A stretch of DNA of 64,000 bases from an uncultured Kiritimatiellota bacterium (GCA_944389585.1 CALXMW010000004.1:105413-169412); one strand, 5' to 3'. Shown: positions 42,429-52,197, counted from the first letter of the stretch. Notes: generated from the letters alone by a model not told the origin. Program-made: numbers and translations.

Positions 42429-43145
42429 ATGCCGCTTCGCTCCAGAGCCACGATGAAAGGCGTCCCCGGCGACGCCGCGCGCCGCAGGGGCCTCAGGCGC
42501 GTCCTTTGGCCGGTGGCCGCCTTCGGCTTCGCCTTCGGGGCGGGGGTGGGGCTGACGGTCGGCGGCGCCGGGCTCGCGCCGTGGTGGGTGGGCGCGGCGG
42601 CGCTGGCGGCGGCCTTCGCGGGTTTCGCGGCGTACCGCAGGCGCCAGCCCGCGCTGGTCTACGGCTTCTTCAAGGGCGCGCGCGGCGAGGAGATGGTGGC
42701 CGGCGAGCTGGCCCATCTGCCCGCCTCGTGGACGATCCTCAACGGCGTGCTCCTGCCCGACGGGCGCGACGTCGACCACGTGGCCGTCGGCCCGCAGGGG
42801 CTCTTCGTCATCGAGACGAAGCACTGGAGCGGCGAGGTCACCCTCTCCGGCGCGCAGATCCTGGCCGACGGCCGCCCCCTCAGCAGCTCGCCCATCGAGC
42901 AGGTGCGCCGCGCCGTCAACGCCGTCGCCCGCGCCGCGGAGGCGCGCCCCGAGGCGTTGCGCGGGGTGCTCTGCTTCGCCGGGCCGCAGTTCGCCGACGC
43001 GCCGGCGCACGTCGACGAGATCCTCGTCTGCTCGCACCTGGATCTGGTCTCCGCCCTCACCCTCGGGCCCGCCGTCCTCGACGCCGCCGCCGTCGCCCGC
43101 TGCGTGGCGCGCCTGGGGGCCCTCACGCTCACGGAAGGACTTTGA
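42429..43145 (+). CDS. NERD-domain (nuclease-related) membrane protein
   Basis: A 238-residue protein with two N-terminal transmembrane helices and a NERD domain from about residue 80. The core RGEEMVAGELAHLP, GRDVDHVAVGPQGLFVIETKHWSGEV carries the Asp and Glu-x-Lys residues of this restriction-nuclease-like fold. The role may be a membrane-tethered nuclease; substrate unknown. The start has only a weak ribosome-binding site and an internal ATG at 42453 is possible. Confidence 0.85.
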   Translation: MPLRSRATMKGVPGDAARRRGLRRVLWPVAAFGFAFGAGVGLTVGGAGLAPWWVGAAALAAAFAGFAAYRRRQPALVYGFFKGARGEEMVAGELAHLPASWTILNGVLLPDGRDVDHVAVGPQGLFVIETKHWSGEVTLSGAQILADGRPLSSSPIEQVRRAVNAVARAAEARPEALRGVLCFAGPQFADAPAHVDEILVCSHLDLVSALTLGPAVLDAAAVARCVARLGALTLTEGL

Positions 43146-43146
43146 C

Positions 43147-45294
43147 ATGGACAGACGCATCCTTGCCCTCCTCGGCCTGCTGGCCGCCGCGGCGATCCAG
43201 GCCGCCGTCACCCCCGTCGCCCCGGAGCCGGTCTACCCCGAGATCGCCCGCCGCGTCACCCGCCAGCTGGCCCTCAACCACCTCTCCGGCGAACGCTTCG
43301 GCGACCGCCTCTCGGCCGTCGCCTGGACGAACCTGGTGGACGCGCTCGACTACGACCGCTCGCTGCTCACGCAGGCCGACCTCGCGCGCCTGGAGCCGCA
43401 GAAGGAGCGCATCGACGACATGATCGCCCGCGGCGACCTCTCCTTCGGCTACGACCTCATGCAGCTGATCCGCGAGCGCCTCGAGGCGCGGTGCGACCTC
43501 GTCGAGGCCATCCTCAAGGAGCCCGAGCCCTTCGACTTCTCCGCGGACGAGCGTTATTTCTGGAAACGCCGCAAGGCCGAGCGCCCCGCCGACGAGGCCG
43601 CCCAGCGCGCCCTTTGGCGCGCCTGCCTCAAGAACGAGTACCTGGCCCTCACCCTCGCCAAGGAGCTCGACGCCGAGGAGGCCGCCCAGGCCCAGGCCGA
43701 GGGCAAGGAACCCGAGGAGGAGGACGAAGCGCGCGACGAGGACCTCGACGAGCCCGTCCCCACCATCCTGGCCAAGCGCTACGGCGCCCTGCGCGACGCC
43801 TTCGCCGAGATGGATTCCGAGACCGTCCTTCAGCGCTACCTCTCGGCCGTCGCCAACGCCTACGACCCGCACACCGATTACATGTCCCCGATGAACTTCG
43901 AGGACTTCAGCATGGAGATGAACCTCACCCTCTGCGGCATCGGCGCGACCCTGCGCTACGACGACGGCGCCGTGCGCGTGATGGAGCTGATGTCCGGCGG
44001 GCCCGCGGCCCGCGACACGCGCGACGTCCGCCTCCAGGAGGGCGACCTCATCATCGGCGTGGGCCAGGGCGACGGCCCCATCGAGGACGTCCGCCACAAG
44101 CCCCTCTCGCGCACCGTGCGCAAGATCCGCGGCCCCAAGGGCACCAAGGTGGTCCTGCGCGTCATCCCCGCCTCCGACAAATCCGGCTCGCGCACCAAGC
44201 TCGTCGACCTCGTGCGCGACGAGGTCAAGCTCGAGGAGCAGGCCGTCACCGGGCGCGTCGAGCGCCTCAGCCTGCCCGCCGGCGGCGAGCGGCGCCTGGG
44301 CTACGTCCGCATCCCCACCTTCTACGCCGGCATGGCCGCCGGCGCCGGCGGCGCGGAGGCGCGCTCCATGACGCGCGACCTGCTGCGCTACGTCCAGGAC
44401 TTCAACCAGGCGCACGTCGAGGGCCTGGTCATCGACCTGCGCAACAACGGCGGCGGCTCCCTCGCCGAGGCCCTCGCCATGACCGGGCTCTTCGTCACCG
44501 GCCCCGCCGTCCAGGTGCGCGACCGCGCCCGCGTCCAGACCCTCAACGCCCAGGGCCGCGTCGCCTTCCGCAAGCCCCTGCTCGTGCTGGTGAACCGCAA
44601 CTCCGCCTCCGCCTCCGAGATCGTCGCCTCCGCCCTCCAGGATTACGGCCGCGCCCTCGTGGTGGGCGATTCCAAGACCCACGGCAAAGGCACCGTCCAG
44701 ACGGTGCTGGGCCTGGGCGACAACCAGGTCTACGGCGCCGACCGCGTCACCTCCGCCTGCTTCTTCCGCATCAACGGCGGCACCACCCAGCTCCGCGGCG
44801 TCGTCCCCGACCTCGTCCTCCCCTCCATCTACGACGCGCTCGACCTCGGCGAGGACCAGCTGCCCGGCGCCCTCCCCTACGCCGAGATCCCCCCCGCCTA
44901 CTACGCCAAGACCGAGGACGTCGCCCCCTACCTCCCCCGCCTCAAGGCCGCCTCCGACGCCCGCCTCGCGGCCGACGCGCAATACCAGGCCTCGCAGAGC
45001 CTCATCGCCCACGTCCGCCGCGCCAACGCCGAGCAGACCGTCCCCCTCAACATCGACAGGCGCCGCGAGCGGATGCGCGCCGAGCGCGCCATGGAAAAGC
45101 TCCAGGAAGACGCCCTCCGCGGCGGCTCGGCCAAAGACCGCAAGGAAGGCCCCACCCCCGAGAACGACCCCGTCCTGCGCGAATCCCTGCGCATCCTCTC
45201 GGACTACATCGACCTGCGCGGCGGCCCCGACGCCCCCGTCGACACCGACGGCGACCTGGGCCTGCGCCTCTTCCGCCTCTTCGGAGCCCAATGA
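43147..45294 (+). CDS. prc: C-terminal processing (tail-specific) protease
   Basis: Periplasmic S41 serine protease that trims or degrades proteins from the C-terminus. The 715 residues have a signal peptide (MDRRILALLGLLAAAAIQAA), an N-terminal helical domain, a PDZ domain near 255-340 and the protease core. The Ser is in NRNSASASEIV (about residue 488) and the catalytic Lys514 in THGKGTVQ. A C-terminal helical region resembles Prc of E. coli rather than short CtpA. GGAAGGA precedes the ATG. Confidence 0.95.
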   Translation: MDRRILALLGLLAAAAIQAAVTPVAPEPVYPEIARRVTRQLALNHLSGERFGDRLSAVAWTNLVDALDYDRSLLTQADLARLEPQKERIDDMIARGDLSFGYDLMQLIRERLEARCDLVEAILKEPEPFDFSADERYFWKRRKAERPADEAAQRALWRACLKNEYLALTLAKELDAEEAAQAQAEGKEPEEEDEARDEDLDEPVPTILAKRYGALRDAFAEMDSETVLQRYLSAVANAYDPHTDYMSPMNFEDFSMEMNLTLCGIGATLRYDDGAVRVMELMSGGPAARDTRDVRLQEGDLIIGVGQGDGPIEDVRHKPLSRTVRKIRGPKGTKVVLRVIPASDKSGSRTKLVDLVRDEVKLEEQAVTGRVERLSLPAGGERRLGYVRIPTFYAGMAAGAGGAEARSMTRDLLRYVQDFNQAHVEGLVIDLRNNGGGSLAEALAMTGLFVTGPAVQVRDRARVQTLNAQGRVAFRKPLLVLVNRNSASASEIVASALQDYGRALVVGDSKTHGKGTVQTVLGLGDNQVYGADRVTSACFFRINGGTTQLRGVVPDLVLPSIYDALDLGEDQLPGALPYAEIPPAYYAKTEDVAPYLPRLKAASDARLAADAQYQASQSLIAHVRRANAEQTVPLNIDRRRERMRAERAMEKLQEDALRGGSAKDRKEGPTPENDPVLRESLRILSDYIDLRGGPDAPVDTDGDLGLRLFRLFGAQ

Positions 45295-47132
45295 CCGCCC
45301 CCGCCCCAGCGCCCGCCACGCCCCTCCTCGACGCCATCGCCGCCCCGGCCGACGTCAAGGCCCTCCCCGAGGACGCGCTCCCGCGCCTCGCCGAGGAGAT
45401 CCGCGCGCGCATGGTCGCCGTCGTCTCCAAGACCGGCGGGCACCTCGCCCCCAGCCTCGGCGTCGTCGAGCTCACCCTCGCGCTCTGCCGCGTCTTCGAC
45501 TTCCCCGCCGACAAGCTCGTCTGGGACGTCGGCCACCAGGCCTACGCCTGGAAGATGCTCACCGGGCGCAACGCCCGCATGGACACCCTCCGCCGCTTCG
45601 GCGGCGTTCGCGGCTTCCCCTTCCCCGAGGAGTCGCCCTACGACGCGGCCGTCGGCGGGCACGCCGGCGTCGCCCTCGCCACCGCGCTGGGCCTGGCCTC
45701 CGCCCGCGACCGCCGCGGCGGCCAGGGGCACGTCATCGCCGTCGTCGGCGACGCCTCGCTCACCAACGGCATCTCCCTCGAGGCCCTCAACGCCGTCCGC
45801 CACACCACCGAACGCCTCATCCTCGTCGTCAACGACAACGGCATGAGCATCTCGCGCAACGTCGGGGCCCTGGCGCGCCTCTTCGCCCGCCAGCTCGCCG
45901 GCCTGCGCTACAACCGCATCCGCGCCGCCGCCGAGGCCGCCGGCCACCGCCTCCGCCTCAGCCGCCTCCGCGCCTTCTACCGCGGCCTCAAGACCCTCGT
46001 CAAGGGCGCCCTCCTGCGCCACCGCGCCGCCATCTTCGAGGATCTCGGGCTGCGCTACATCGGCCCCATCGACGGCCACGACATCCCCGCCCTCTGCGAC
46101 GCCCTGCGCGCCGCCGCCGGCGGGCGCGTCCCCGTCGCCCTGCACATCGCCACCGTCAAGGGCAAAGGCTACCCCCCCGCCGAGCGCAACCCCGCCAAAT
46201 GGCACGGCGTCGGCCCCTGGGCCGCCGAGCCCCACGCCCCCGGCCCCAAGGCCGCCCTCACCTGGTCAGAGGCCTTTGGCCGCGCCCTGCGCGAGCGCGC
46301 CCTGCGCGACCCCGCCATCGAGGCCGTCACCGCCGCCATGCGCACCGGCACCGGGCTCGACGCCTTCTTCCGCGACCTCCCGGCCCGCGCCCACGACGTG
46401 GGCATCTGCGAGGGCTACGCCGTCGCCTTCGCCGCCGGCCTCGCCGCCGCCGGCCTCCGCCCCGCCGTCGCGCTCTACTCCACCTTCGCCCAGCGCGCCG
46501 TCGACAACCTCATGCACGACGTCTGCCTCCCCAACCTCCCCGTCCTTCTCTGCCTCGACCGCGCCGGCGTCGTCGGCCCCGACGGCCCCACCCACCACGG
46601 CCTCTACGACCTGGCCATGCTCCGCGCCCTCCCCAACCTCGAGATCCACGCCCCCGCCACCCGCGCCGGCCTCGAGGCCGCCCTCGACGCCGCCCTCGCG
46701 CGCACCGGCCCCACCGTCGTGCGCTACCCGCGCGGCTACGCCCCCGAGGGCCCCGCCCCCCGCCTCGAGGCCCCCGAGGGCGCGCCCCTCGTCCTCGCCC
46801 TCGGGCCCACCGCCTTCTGGGCCGAGCCCGTCGCCAAGGCCCTCGGCCTGGGGCTCGAGACGGTCGAGCGCGTCAAGCCCCTGCCCGACTTCGTCCGCGG
46901 CCTGGGCGCGCGCCCCCTCATCACCCTCGAGGACGCCGCCGCCGCGGGCGGCTTCGGCGCCGCCGTCGCCGAGGTCCACCGCGGCCCGCTCCTCATCCTC
47001 GGCTGGCCCGACCGCTTCGTGCCGCAGGGCTCCGAGGCCGAGCTCCGCGCCGCCTGCGGGCTGGACGCCAACGGCCTGCGCGTGCGCATCGCCGCCTTCC
47101 TGGGCGCGCTCCCCGGGGGGCGGCATGGCTGA
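45291..47132 (+). CDS. dxs: 1-deoxy-D-xylulose-5-phosphate synthase
   Basis: First enzyme of the MEP isoprenoid pathway; thiamin-diphosphate-dependent condensation of pyruvate and glyceraldehyde 3-phosphate. The 613 residues have GGHLAPSLGVVELTLAL, WDVGHQAYAWKMLTGR, the ThDP/Mg motif VVGDASLTNGISLEALN (Ala where many have Gly), GPIDGHD and AERNPAKWHGVGP. The transketolase-type pyrimidine domain follows (YSTFAQRAVDNLMHDVC, DRAGVVGPDGPTHHG). ATG overlaps the prc stop. Confidence 0.96.
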   Translation: MTAPAPAPATPLLDAIAAPADVKALPEDALPRLAEEIRARMVAVVSKTGGHLAPSLGVVELTLALCRVFDFPADKLVWDVGHQAYAWKMLTGRNARMDTLRRFGGVRGFPFPEESPYDAAVGGHAGVALATALGLASARDRRGGQGHVIAVVGDASLTNGISLEALNAVRHTTERLILVVNDNGMSISRNVGALARLFARQLAGLRYNRIRAAAEAAGHRLRLSRLRAFYRGLKTLVKGALLRHRAAIFEDLGLRYIGPIDGHDIPALCDALRAAAGGRVPVALHIATVKGKGYPPAERNPAKWHGVGPWAAEPHAPGPKAALTWSEAFGRALRERALRDPAIEAVTAAMRTGTGLDAFFRDLPARAHDVGICEGYAVAFAAGLAAAGLRPAVALYSTFAQRAVDNLMHDVCLPNLPVLLCLDRAGVVGPDGPTHHGLYDLAMLRALPNLEIHAPATRAGLEAALDAALARTGPTVVRYPRGYAPEGPAPRLEAPEGAPLVLALGPTAFWAEPVAKALGLGLETVERVKPLPDFVRGLGARPLITLEDAAAAGGFGAAVAEVHRGPLLILGWPDRFVPQGSEAELRAACGLDANGLRVRIAAFLGALPGGRHG

Positions 47133-48921
47133 GCGCCGCCCCATCCGCGTCCTCCCCGAGACCGTCGCCAACCAGATCGCCGCCGGCGAGGTGGTCGAGC
47201 GCCCCGCCTCCGTCGTCAAGGAGCTCGTGGAGAACGCGCTCGACGCCGGGGCCACCCGCGTCGACGTCGAGGTCGAGGGCGGCGGCGCCAAGCGCGTCGA
47301 GGTCGCCGACAACGGCTGCGGCATGGGCCGCGAGGACGCCCTCGCCTGCCTGGAGCGCCAGGCCACCAGCAAGATCGCCGCCTCCGAGGACATCGCGCGC
47401 ATCGCCACCTTCGGCTTCCGCGGCGAGGCCATCCCCTCCATCGCCAGCGTCTCGCGTTTCAGCCTCTGCACCCGCCCCGCCGGGGACGACGCGGCCACCG
47501 CCCTCACCGTCATCGGCGGCGCGCTCGACTGGGTGGGCGAGGCCGGGCGCCCCGTCGGCACCACCGTCTCGGTGCGCGACCTCTTCTTCAACGTCCCGGC
47601 CCGGCGCAAGTTCCTCCGCGCCCCCGCCACCGAGCTCGCCCGCATCCGCCAGACCCTCGCGGCCATCGCCCTGGCGAACCCCGCCGTCGCCTTCCGCCTC
47701 CGCGCCGACGGGCGCGACCTCTTCCGCCTGCCCGAGGGCGACGCGCTGGCCGACCGCGTCCGCGCCCTCCTCGGCGAGGCCGTGGCCGACGCCCTCCTGC
47801 CCGTCGGCCGCGCCCAGGGCCCCATCACGGTCTCGGGCTACCTCTCCAAGCCCGACTTCGTCCGCGCCGGCACGCCCGAGCAGTTCTTCTTCGTCAACCG
47901 CCGCCCCGCCACCGCCGTCCAGCTCCAGGCCGCCCTGCGCGACGCCTGGCCCACGCGCGAGCGCCGCCCCGTCGCCGTCCTCTTCGTCGACCTCCCCCCC
48001 GAGGACGTCGACGTCAACGTCCACCCCGCCAAGCGCGAGGTGCGCTTCCGCCGCGGCGACCTCGTCTCCGCCGCCCTCCGCGCCGCGCTCTGCGAGGCCC
48101 TCGGCGCGCCCCTGCCCACGCCCCCGCCCCTCGGCGCGCCCACGCCGCCGCCCGCGCCGCGCCTCCCGCCCGTCGGCCCCCTGCCCACGCCCCAGGCGCC
48201 GCTCCCGCGCCAGGCCGACCTGCCCCTGCGCGGCGCGGCCCTCTCGGCCTATCCCGTCCTGCAAGACCCGCCCGCGGCGGCCGCGCCCATCGCCCCGCCC
48301 CCGCCGCCCCCGCCCGAGGAGGCCGCGCCGCCGCTCGCCGCCCTCCCGTGGAAATGGCTCCGCGTGGCGGACGTCTCGCCCCCGGGCTATTGGCTTGTCG
48401 TCACCGACCAGGGCTATGTCACCGTCGACGCGAAGGCCGCCCTGGAGCGCGTCTTTTACGAGCGCCTCGCCCCCGCCGCGGCGGAGGCCGCCGCGCAGCC
48501 GCTCCTGTTGCCCGAGACGCTCACCCTGCCGCATGCCGACGCCGAGCGCGTCGCCCGCTTCCTGCCCGAGCTTGCCGCCCTGGGCTTCGGTGTCTCCGCC
48601 CTTGGGCCGGACGCCTTTCTCGTCGACGCCCTGCCCGTGGCCCTCGCCGAGCTCCCCCCCAAGGAGATGCTGGCCGACCTGGCCGCCGAGCTGGATCAGC
48701 CCGGCCCCCGCAAGGCGCTTGACGCCTGGCGGCGCGAGGTCGTCGCCCGCGCCGCCGCCCAGGCCGCCTCGAAGGCCTTCCGCGTGGCCGAGCCCAAGGT
48801 GGCCGAGGCGCTCGTGGCCGAGCTGGCCCGGTGCGCCATGCCGTATGCCACCCCCCGCGGGCGGCCCACCATGATTTTGACCTCTTACCGCGAGCTGGAC
48901 CGGCGCTTCCGGCGCGTCTGA
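47125..48921 (+). CDS. mutL: DNA mismatch repair protein MutL
   Basis: The 598 residues begin with the GHKL ATPase domain: IAAGEVVERPASVVKELVEN, DNGCGM, ATSKIA and GFRGEAIPSI. A Pro/Ala-rich linker (about 335-405) and a C-terminal dimerisation domain follow. In endonuclease-type MutL the latter has DQHAxxExxxxE. Here the equivalent is DAKAALERVFYE (from D435). The CPHGRP motif is TPRGRP (576-581). Metal-binding Cys and His are thus lost while the fold is recognisable, suggesting a nuclease-dead form. It overlaps dxs by 8 bases and is last in the operon. Confidence 0.95.
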   Translation: MAERRPIRVLPETVANQIAAGEVVERPASVVKELVENALDAGATRVDVEVEGGGAKRVEVADNGCGMGREDALACLERQATSKIAASEDIARIATFGFRGEAIPSIASVSRFSLCTRPAGDDAATALTVIGGALDWVGEAGRPVGTTVSVRDLFFNVPARRKFLRAPATELARIRQTLAAIALANPAVAFRLRADGRDLFRLPEGDALADRVRALLGEAVADALLPVGRAQGPITVSGYLSKPDFVRAGTPEQFFFVNRRPATAVQLQAALRDAWPTRERRPVAVLFVDLPPEDVDVNVHPAKREVRFRRGDLVSAALRAALCEALGAPLPTPPPLGAPTPPPAPRLPPVGPLPTPQAPLPRQADLPLRGAALSAYPVLQDPPAAAAPIAPPPPPPPEEAAPPLAALPWKWLRVADVSPPGYWLVVTDQGYVTVDAKAALERVFYERLAPAAAEAAAQPLLLPETLTLPHADAERVARFLPELAALGFGVSALGPDAFLVDALPVALAELPPKEMLADLAAELDQPGPRKALDAWRREVVARAAAQAASKAFRVAEPKVAEALVAELARCAMPYATPRGRPTMILTSYRELDRRFRRV

Positions 48922-48952
48922 GCCCGGCCGCCGGCGCGCGCCCGGCGCCTTC

Positions 48953-51586
48953 TCAGCCCTCGGGGGCGGGGAGCGCCTCGGGCGGCTTGCGCACGGGGCA
49001 TTCCCAGGCGGGGAGGGGGATGGGGGCGCGGAGGGGAAGGTCGCGGGAGTTGTCGCCGACGGCGGCGGCGAAGATGCCGGCCTCGTGGCGCCAGCCGGGG
49101 AGGGTTTCGTCCCAGTAGGCGAAGGCGCGGTGGGGGAGGCGGAAGGTGAGGCGCTCGCTTTCGCCGGGGCCGAGGCGGAGCTTGCGGAAGGCTGCGAGGG
49201 CGCGCGGGGCGCGGGGGACGGTGCTGCCGAGGGGCGGCTCGAGGTAGACTTGGGCGACGGCGGTGCCGGGGCGCTCGGCGGTGTTTTGGATGGTGAGGCG
49301 GAGGGTGGCGCCGTCGGCGTCGACGGTGACGTGGGGGTCGGCGTAGGAGAAGGCGGCGGCGGAGAGGCCGTAGCCGAAGGGGAAGGCGGGGATGAGGCGT
49401 TTGGCGTCGAACCAGCGGTAGCCGACGAGGATGCCCTCGCGGTGGCGGGCGACGTCCGGGCCGTAGTCGCCGAGGGCGTGTGCGGGGCTGTCTTGGAGGC
49501 GGCGGGGCCAGGTGTGGATGAGGCGCCCGGTGGGCTCGCGCCGGCCGAGGAGGACGTCGGCGAGGGCGTCGCCGCCTTCTTGGCCGAGAAAGGAGTGGTG
49601 GAGGAGGGTGTGGGCGAGCCCGAGCCAGGGGAGGCGGACGGGGGCGCCGCTTTGGACGAGGACGAGGGTGCGGGGGTTGGCGGCGAGGAGGTCGGGGATG
49701 GCGGCGTCGTCCTGCGGGGGGAGGTCGAGGTCGGGGCGGTCGGCGCCTTCGCCTTCGAGGGCGGGGCCGTGGCCTTTGAGGTTGCCGGTGGCGAGGATGA
49801 CGAGGTCCGCGGCGCGGGCTTGGGCGAGGAGCTCGGCGTGGCCGGCGCCGAACTCGGAGGGTTTGTTCCAGCCGAGGGTGGGGCCGGGTTCGCCGCCGGC
49901 GCGGCGGTATTCGAGGGTGAGGGTGTAGACGTGGCCTTGGCGGAGGGCGCGGGTGGCGGCGAGGGGGGCCGTGCCGGCGTCTTGCCAGGCGTCGAGGAGG
50001 AGGTCGCCGTCGAGGCGGAGGCGGAGGCCGCCGCGGGCGTGGGCGAGGAAGCGGTAGGGGCCGGTCTCGGGGGCGCGGAGGCGGGTTTTCCAGCGGATGG
50101 AGCAGGGGCCGCGGGGAAGGGGCGCGGGGAGGGCGGGGGCGGGGGCGAAGCCTTGGGCGGCGGGGGCGCCGCGGAGGGCGTCGTTGTCGAAGCGTTGCCA
50201 GAGCCAGCCGCGGCGGAGGGCGCCGGCGTCGGCGGTGGGGTCGGGGTCTTCGGTGAGGAGGCAGGCTTCCGGGATGGCGGCCGCGGCGGCGGGGAGGGCG
50301 GGGAAGGGGGCGTGGCGGATCTCGGCGTGGGGGAGGGCGCGGCGGAGGCCTTGGAGGAGGGTGGTCTCGTGGGGGGGCTTGCCTTCGGCGCTCCAGCCTT
50401 GGGCGCAGAGCTTGGCGTCCGCGGCGGCGCCGACGACGAGGATGCGGCGGAGGCCTTCGGCTTGGAGGGGGAGGAGCTCGGCGTCGTTTTTGAGGAGGGT
50501 GACGGAGGCGGCGGCGATCTCGCGGGCGAGGGCCTGGTGTTCGGGGGTGTTGATGGCGCCGGGGGCGCGGGGGCGGCCGTCGAGCTTGTGGAGCTTGGCC
50601 TGGAGGTAGAGGACGCGGCGGGCCATGTCGTCGAGGCGCGCGCGGGGGAGGCGCCCTTCGCGGACGGCGCGCAGGAGGGGGGCTTTGTAGAAGCGGATGG
50701 CGCGCCCGGCGTTCATCTCCAGGTCGGTGCCGCCCAGGGCGCCGGCGAGGGTGTCGTGGAGGGAGCCCCAGTCGCTGACGACGGGGCCGGGGAAGCCCCA
50801 TTCGCCTTTGAGGAGGGTGTCGTTGAGCCAGGCGTTGTGGCTGCAGGGGATGCCGTTGAGGCGGTTGTAGGCGCCCATGACGCAGAGGGCGCCGCCTTGC
50901 TTGACGGCGGCCTCGAAGGCGGGGAGGTAGAGCTCGCGGAGGGCGCGGGGGGAGGGGCGGGCGTCGACGGCGTTGCGGTTGAGCTCCTGGCTGTTGACGG
51001 CGAAGTGCTTGACGCAGGCGGCGACGTCGCGCGATTGGATGCCTTGGACGATGGGGACGGCGAGGGCGGCGGCGAGGGCGGGGTCTTCGCCGAGGTATTC
51101 GTAGTTGCGGCCGCAGAGGGGGGTGCGCGCGAGGTTGAGGCCGGGGCCGAGGATGACGTCCTTGCCGCGGGCGCGGGCCTGCTCGCCCATGGCCTGGCCG
51201 AAGCGGCGGGCGAGGGCCGGGTCCCAGGTCTCGGCGAGGGCCGAGAGGGCGGGGAAGACGGTGGCGGCGTCGGAGAGGTCGTCGGGGGCGCGGGCGTAGG
51301 CGAAGGTGTCGCGGCGCATCTCGGCGCGGATGGCGAAGGGGCCGTCGGTGAAGGCGAGCTCCTCGGGGATGCCTTTGCGGGGGTTGGCGGCGAGGTACAT
51401 GGTGGCGCAGCCGTGGGTGAGGGCCACCTTGTCGGCGTCGGAGAGGCGCGCGAGGACGGCCTCGGCCTGCCCGCGCGCGCCCAGATCCACCGGGGCGAGA
51501 TCCGGCGCGGCGGCGCACCCGGCGAGGGCGAGCGCCGCCGCGAGCGCCGCCGCCGGGTGCGGGATGCGATGTCTGCGCACCTTCAC
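48953..51586 (-). CDS. GH3 beta-glucosidase-like lipoprotein with PA14 insert
   Basis: Exported glycoside hydrolase of family 3, 877 residues. A lipobox (LAGC, Cys24) anchors it to a membrane. The catalytic domain has GPGLNLARTPLCGRNYEYLGEDP, VKHFAVNSQE and the nucleophile Asp272 in VVSDWGSLHD. A PA14-like domain is inserted in the second domain (SIRWKTRLRAPETGPYRFLAHARGGLRLRLDGDLLLDAWQD). GYRWFDAKRLIPAFPFGYGLS and a fibronectin-III-like end follow. It starts with GTG, with a weak ribosome-binding site. It probably hydrolyses plant or host beta-glycosides; substrate not predictable. Confidence 0.93.
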   Translation of the reverse strand: MKVRRHRIPHPAAALAAALALAGCAAAPDLAPVDLGARGQAEAVLARLSDADKVALTHGCATMYLAANPRKGIPEELAFTDGPFAIRAEMRRDTFAYARAPDDLSDAATVFPALSALAETWDPALARRFGQAMGEQARARGKDVILGPGLNLARTPLCGRNYEYLGEDPALAAALAVPIVQGIQSRDVAACVKHFAVNSQELNRNAVDARPSPRALRELYLPAFEAAVKQGGALCVMGAYNRLNGIPCSHNAWLNDTLLKGEWGFPGPVVSDWGSLHDTLAGALGGTDLEMNAGRAIRFYKAPLLRAVREGRLPRARLDDMARRVLYLQAKLHKLDGRPRAPGAINTPEHQALAREIAAASVTLLKNDAELLPLQAEGLRRILVVGAAADAKLCAQGWSAEGKPPHETTLLQGLRRALPHAEIRHAPFPALPAAAAAIPEACLLTEDPDPTADAGALRRGWLWQRFDNDALRGAPAAQGFAPAPALPAPLPRGPCSIRWKTRLRAPETGPYRFLAHARGGLRLRLDGDLLLDAWQDAGTAPLAATRALRQGHVYTLTLEYRRAGGEPGPTLGWNKPSEFGAGHAELLAQARAADLVILATGNLKGHGPALEGEGADRPDLDLPPQDDAAIPDLLAANPRTLVLVQSGAPVRLPWLGLAHTLLHHSFLGQEGGDALADVLLGRREPTGRLIHTWPRRLQDSPAHALGDYGPDVARHREGILVGYRWFDAKRLIPAFPFGYGLSAAAFSYADPHVTVDADGATLRLTIQNTAERPGTAVAQVYLEPPLGSTVPRAPRALAAFRKLRLGPGESERLTFRLPHRAFAYWDETLPGWRHEAGIFAAAVGDNSRDLPLRAPIPLPAWECPVRKPPEALPAPEG

Positions 51587-51633
51587 GCCATCAGTTTACC
51601 CTTTTTCCGGGCGTTGGCGCAAGCGGCGTAGGG

Positions 51634-51664
51634 AAAAAGGAAGGCCGCGCGGGGGCGCGGCCTT
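51634..51664 (-). terminator. Intrinsic terminator of the CBM48 gene
   Basis: Arms AAGGCCGCGC (51641-51650) and GCGCGGCCTT (51655-51664). On the minus strand the hairpin is followed by CC and a five-T run (51634-51638). Confidence 0.8.
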
Positions 51665-51687
51665 CGTCTTGGGCGTTTGGGCGCGGG

Positions 51688-52143
51688 TCAGTCGACGACC
51701 TTGACGCTGTTGAGGGTGCCCATGTCGTTCTGGACCCAGTCGGTGCATTCGGGGTCGGCGCACCAGGTGCCGTTGATGACGAACTTGTACTCGTAGCGGC
51801 CCTTGGGGAGGGTGAGGGTGCAGGCGAACTCGCCGGTGCCGTCCTTGTCGACCATGGGCTTGGCGGCGGGGTCCCAGCCGTTGAAGGAGCCGGCGAGGGA
51901 GACTTTGCTGCCGACCTCGGCGCGGACGCGGAAGGTGACGCGGGTGCCTTTGGGGGCGGCGGCCTTCTTGGCGGCGGCCTTTTTGGGGGCGGGCTTGGCG
52001 GCGGCCGCGAAGAGGTCGTCGGCCTCGGGCTTTTTGGCGGCGGGCTTTTTGGCGGCCTTGGGGGCGGCGGGTTTCTTGGCGGGGGCGGCCTTTTTGGGGG
52101 CGGCCTTCGCGGCGGGGGTTTTGGCGGTCTTCTTGGTGGCCAT
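51688..52143 (-). CDS. Lys/Ala-rich tail fused to a glycogen-binding (CBM48) domain
   Basis: A 151-residue protein in two parts. Residues 1-70 are repeats of AAPKKAAPAKKPAAPKAAKK-type sequence, like histone H1/Hc1-type DNA-binding tails. Residues 75-151 form an AMPK/isoamylase-N early-set domain (RVTFRVRAEVGSKVSLAGSFNGWDPAAKPM, KGRYEYKFVINGTWCADPE, with NDMGTLNSVKVVD at the end). The domain usually binds alpha-glucans. The combination suggests a small adaptor bridging a polyanion and glycogen. AGAGGAGAA precedes the ATG at 52143. Confidence 0.85.
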   Translation of the reverse strand: MATKKTAKTPAAKAAPKKAAPAKKPAAPKAAKKPAAKKPEADDLFAAAAKPAPKKAAAKKAAAPKGTRVTFRVRAEVGSKVSLAGSFNGWDPAAKPMVDKDGTGEFACTLTLPKGRYEYKFVINGTWCADPECTDWVQNDMGTLNSVKVVD

Positions 52144-52197
52144 GGGAGTTCTCCTCTCTTTCCAATCTCTCTTTTTCTTCCAAAAAAGAATGGGCGT

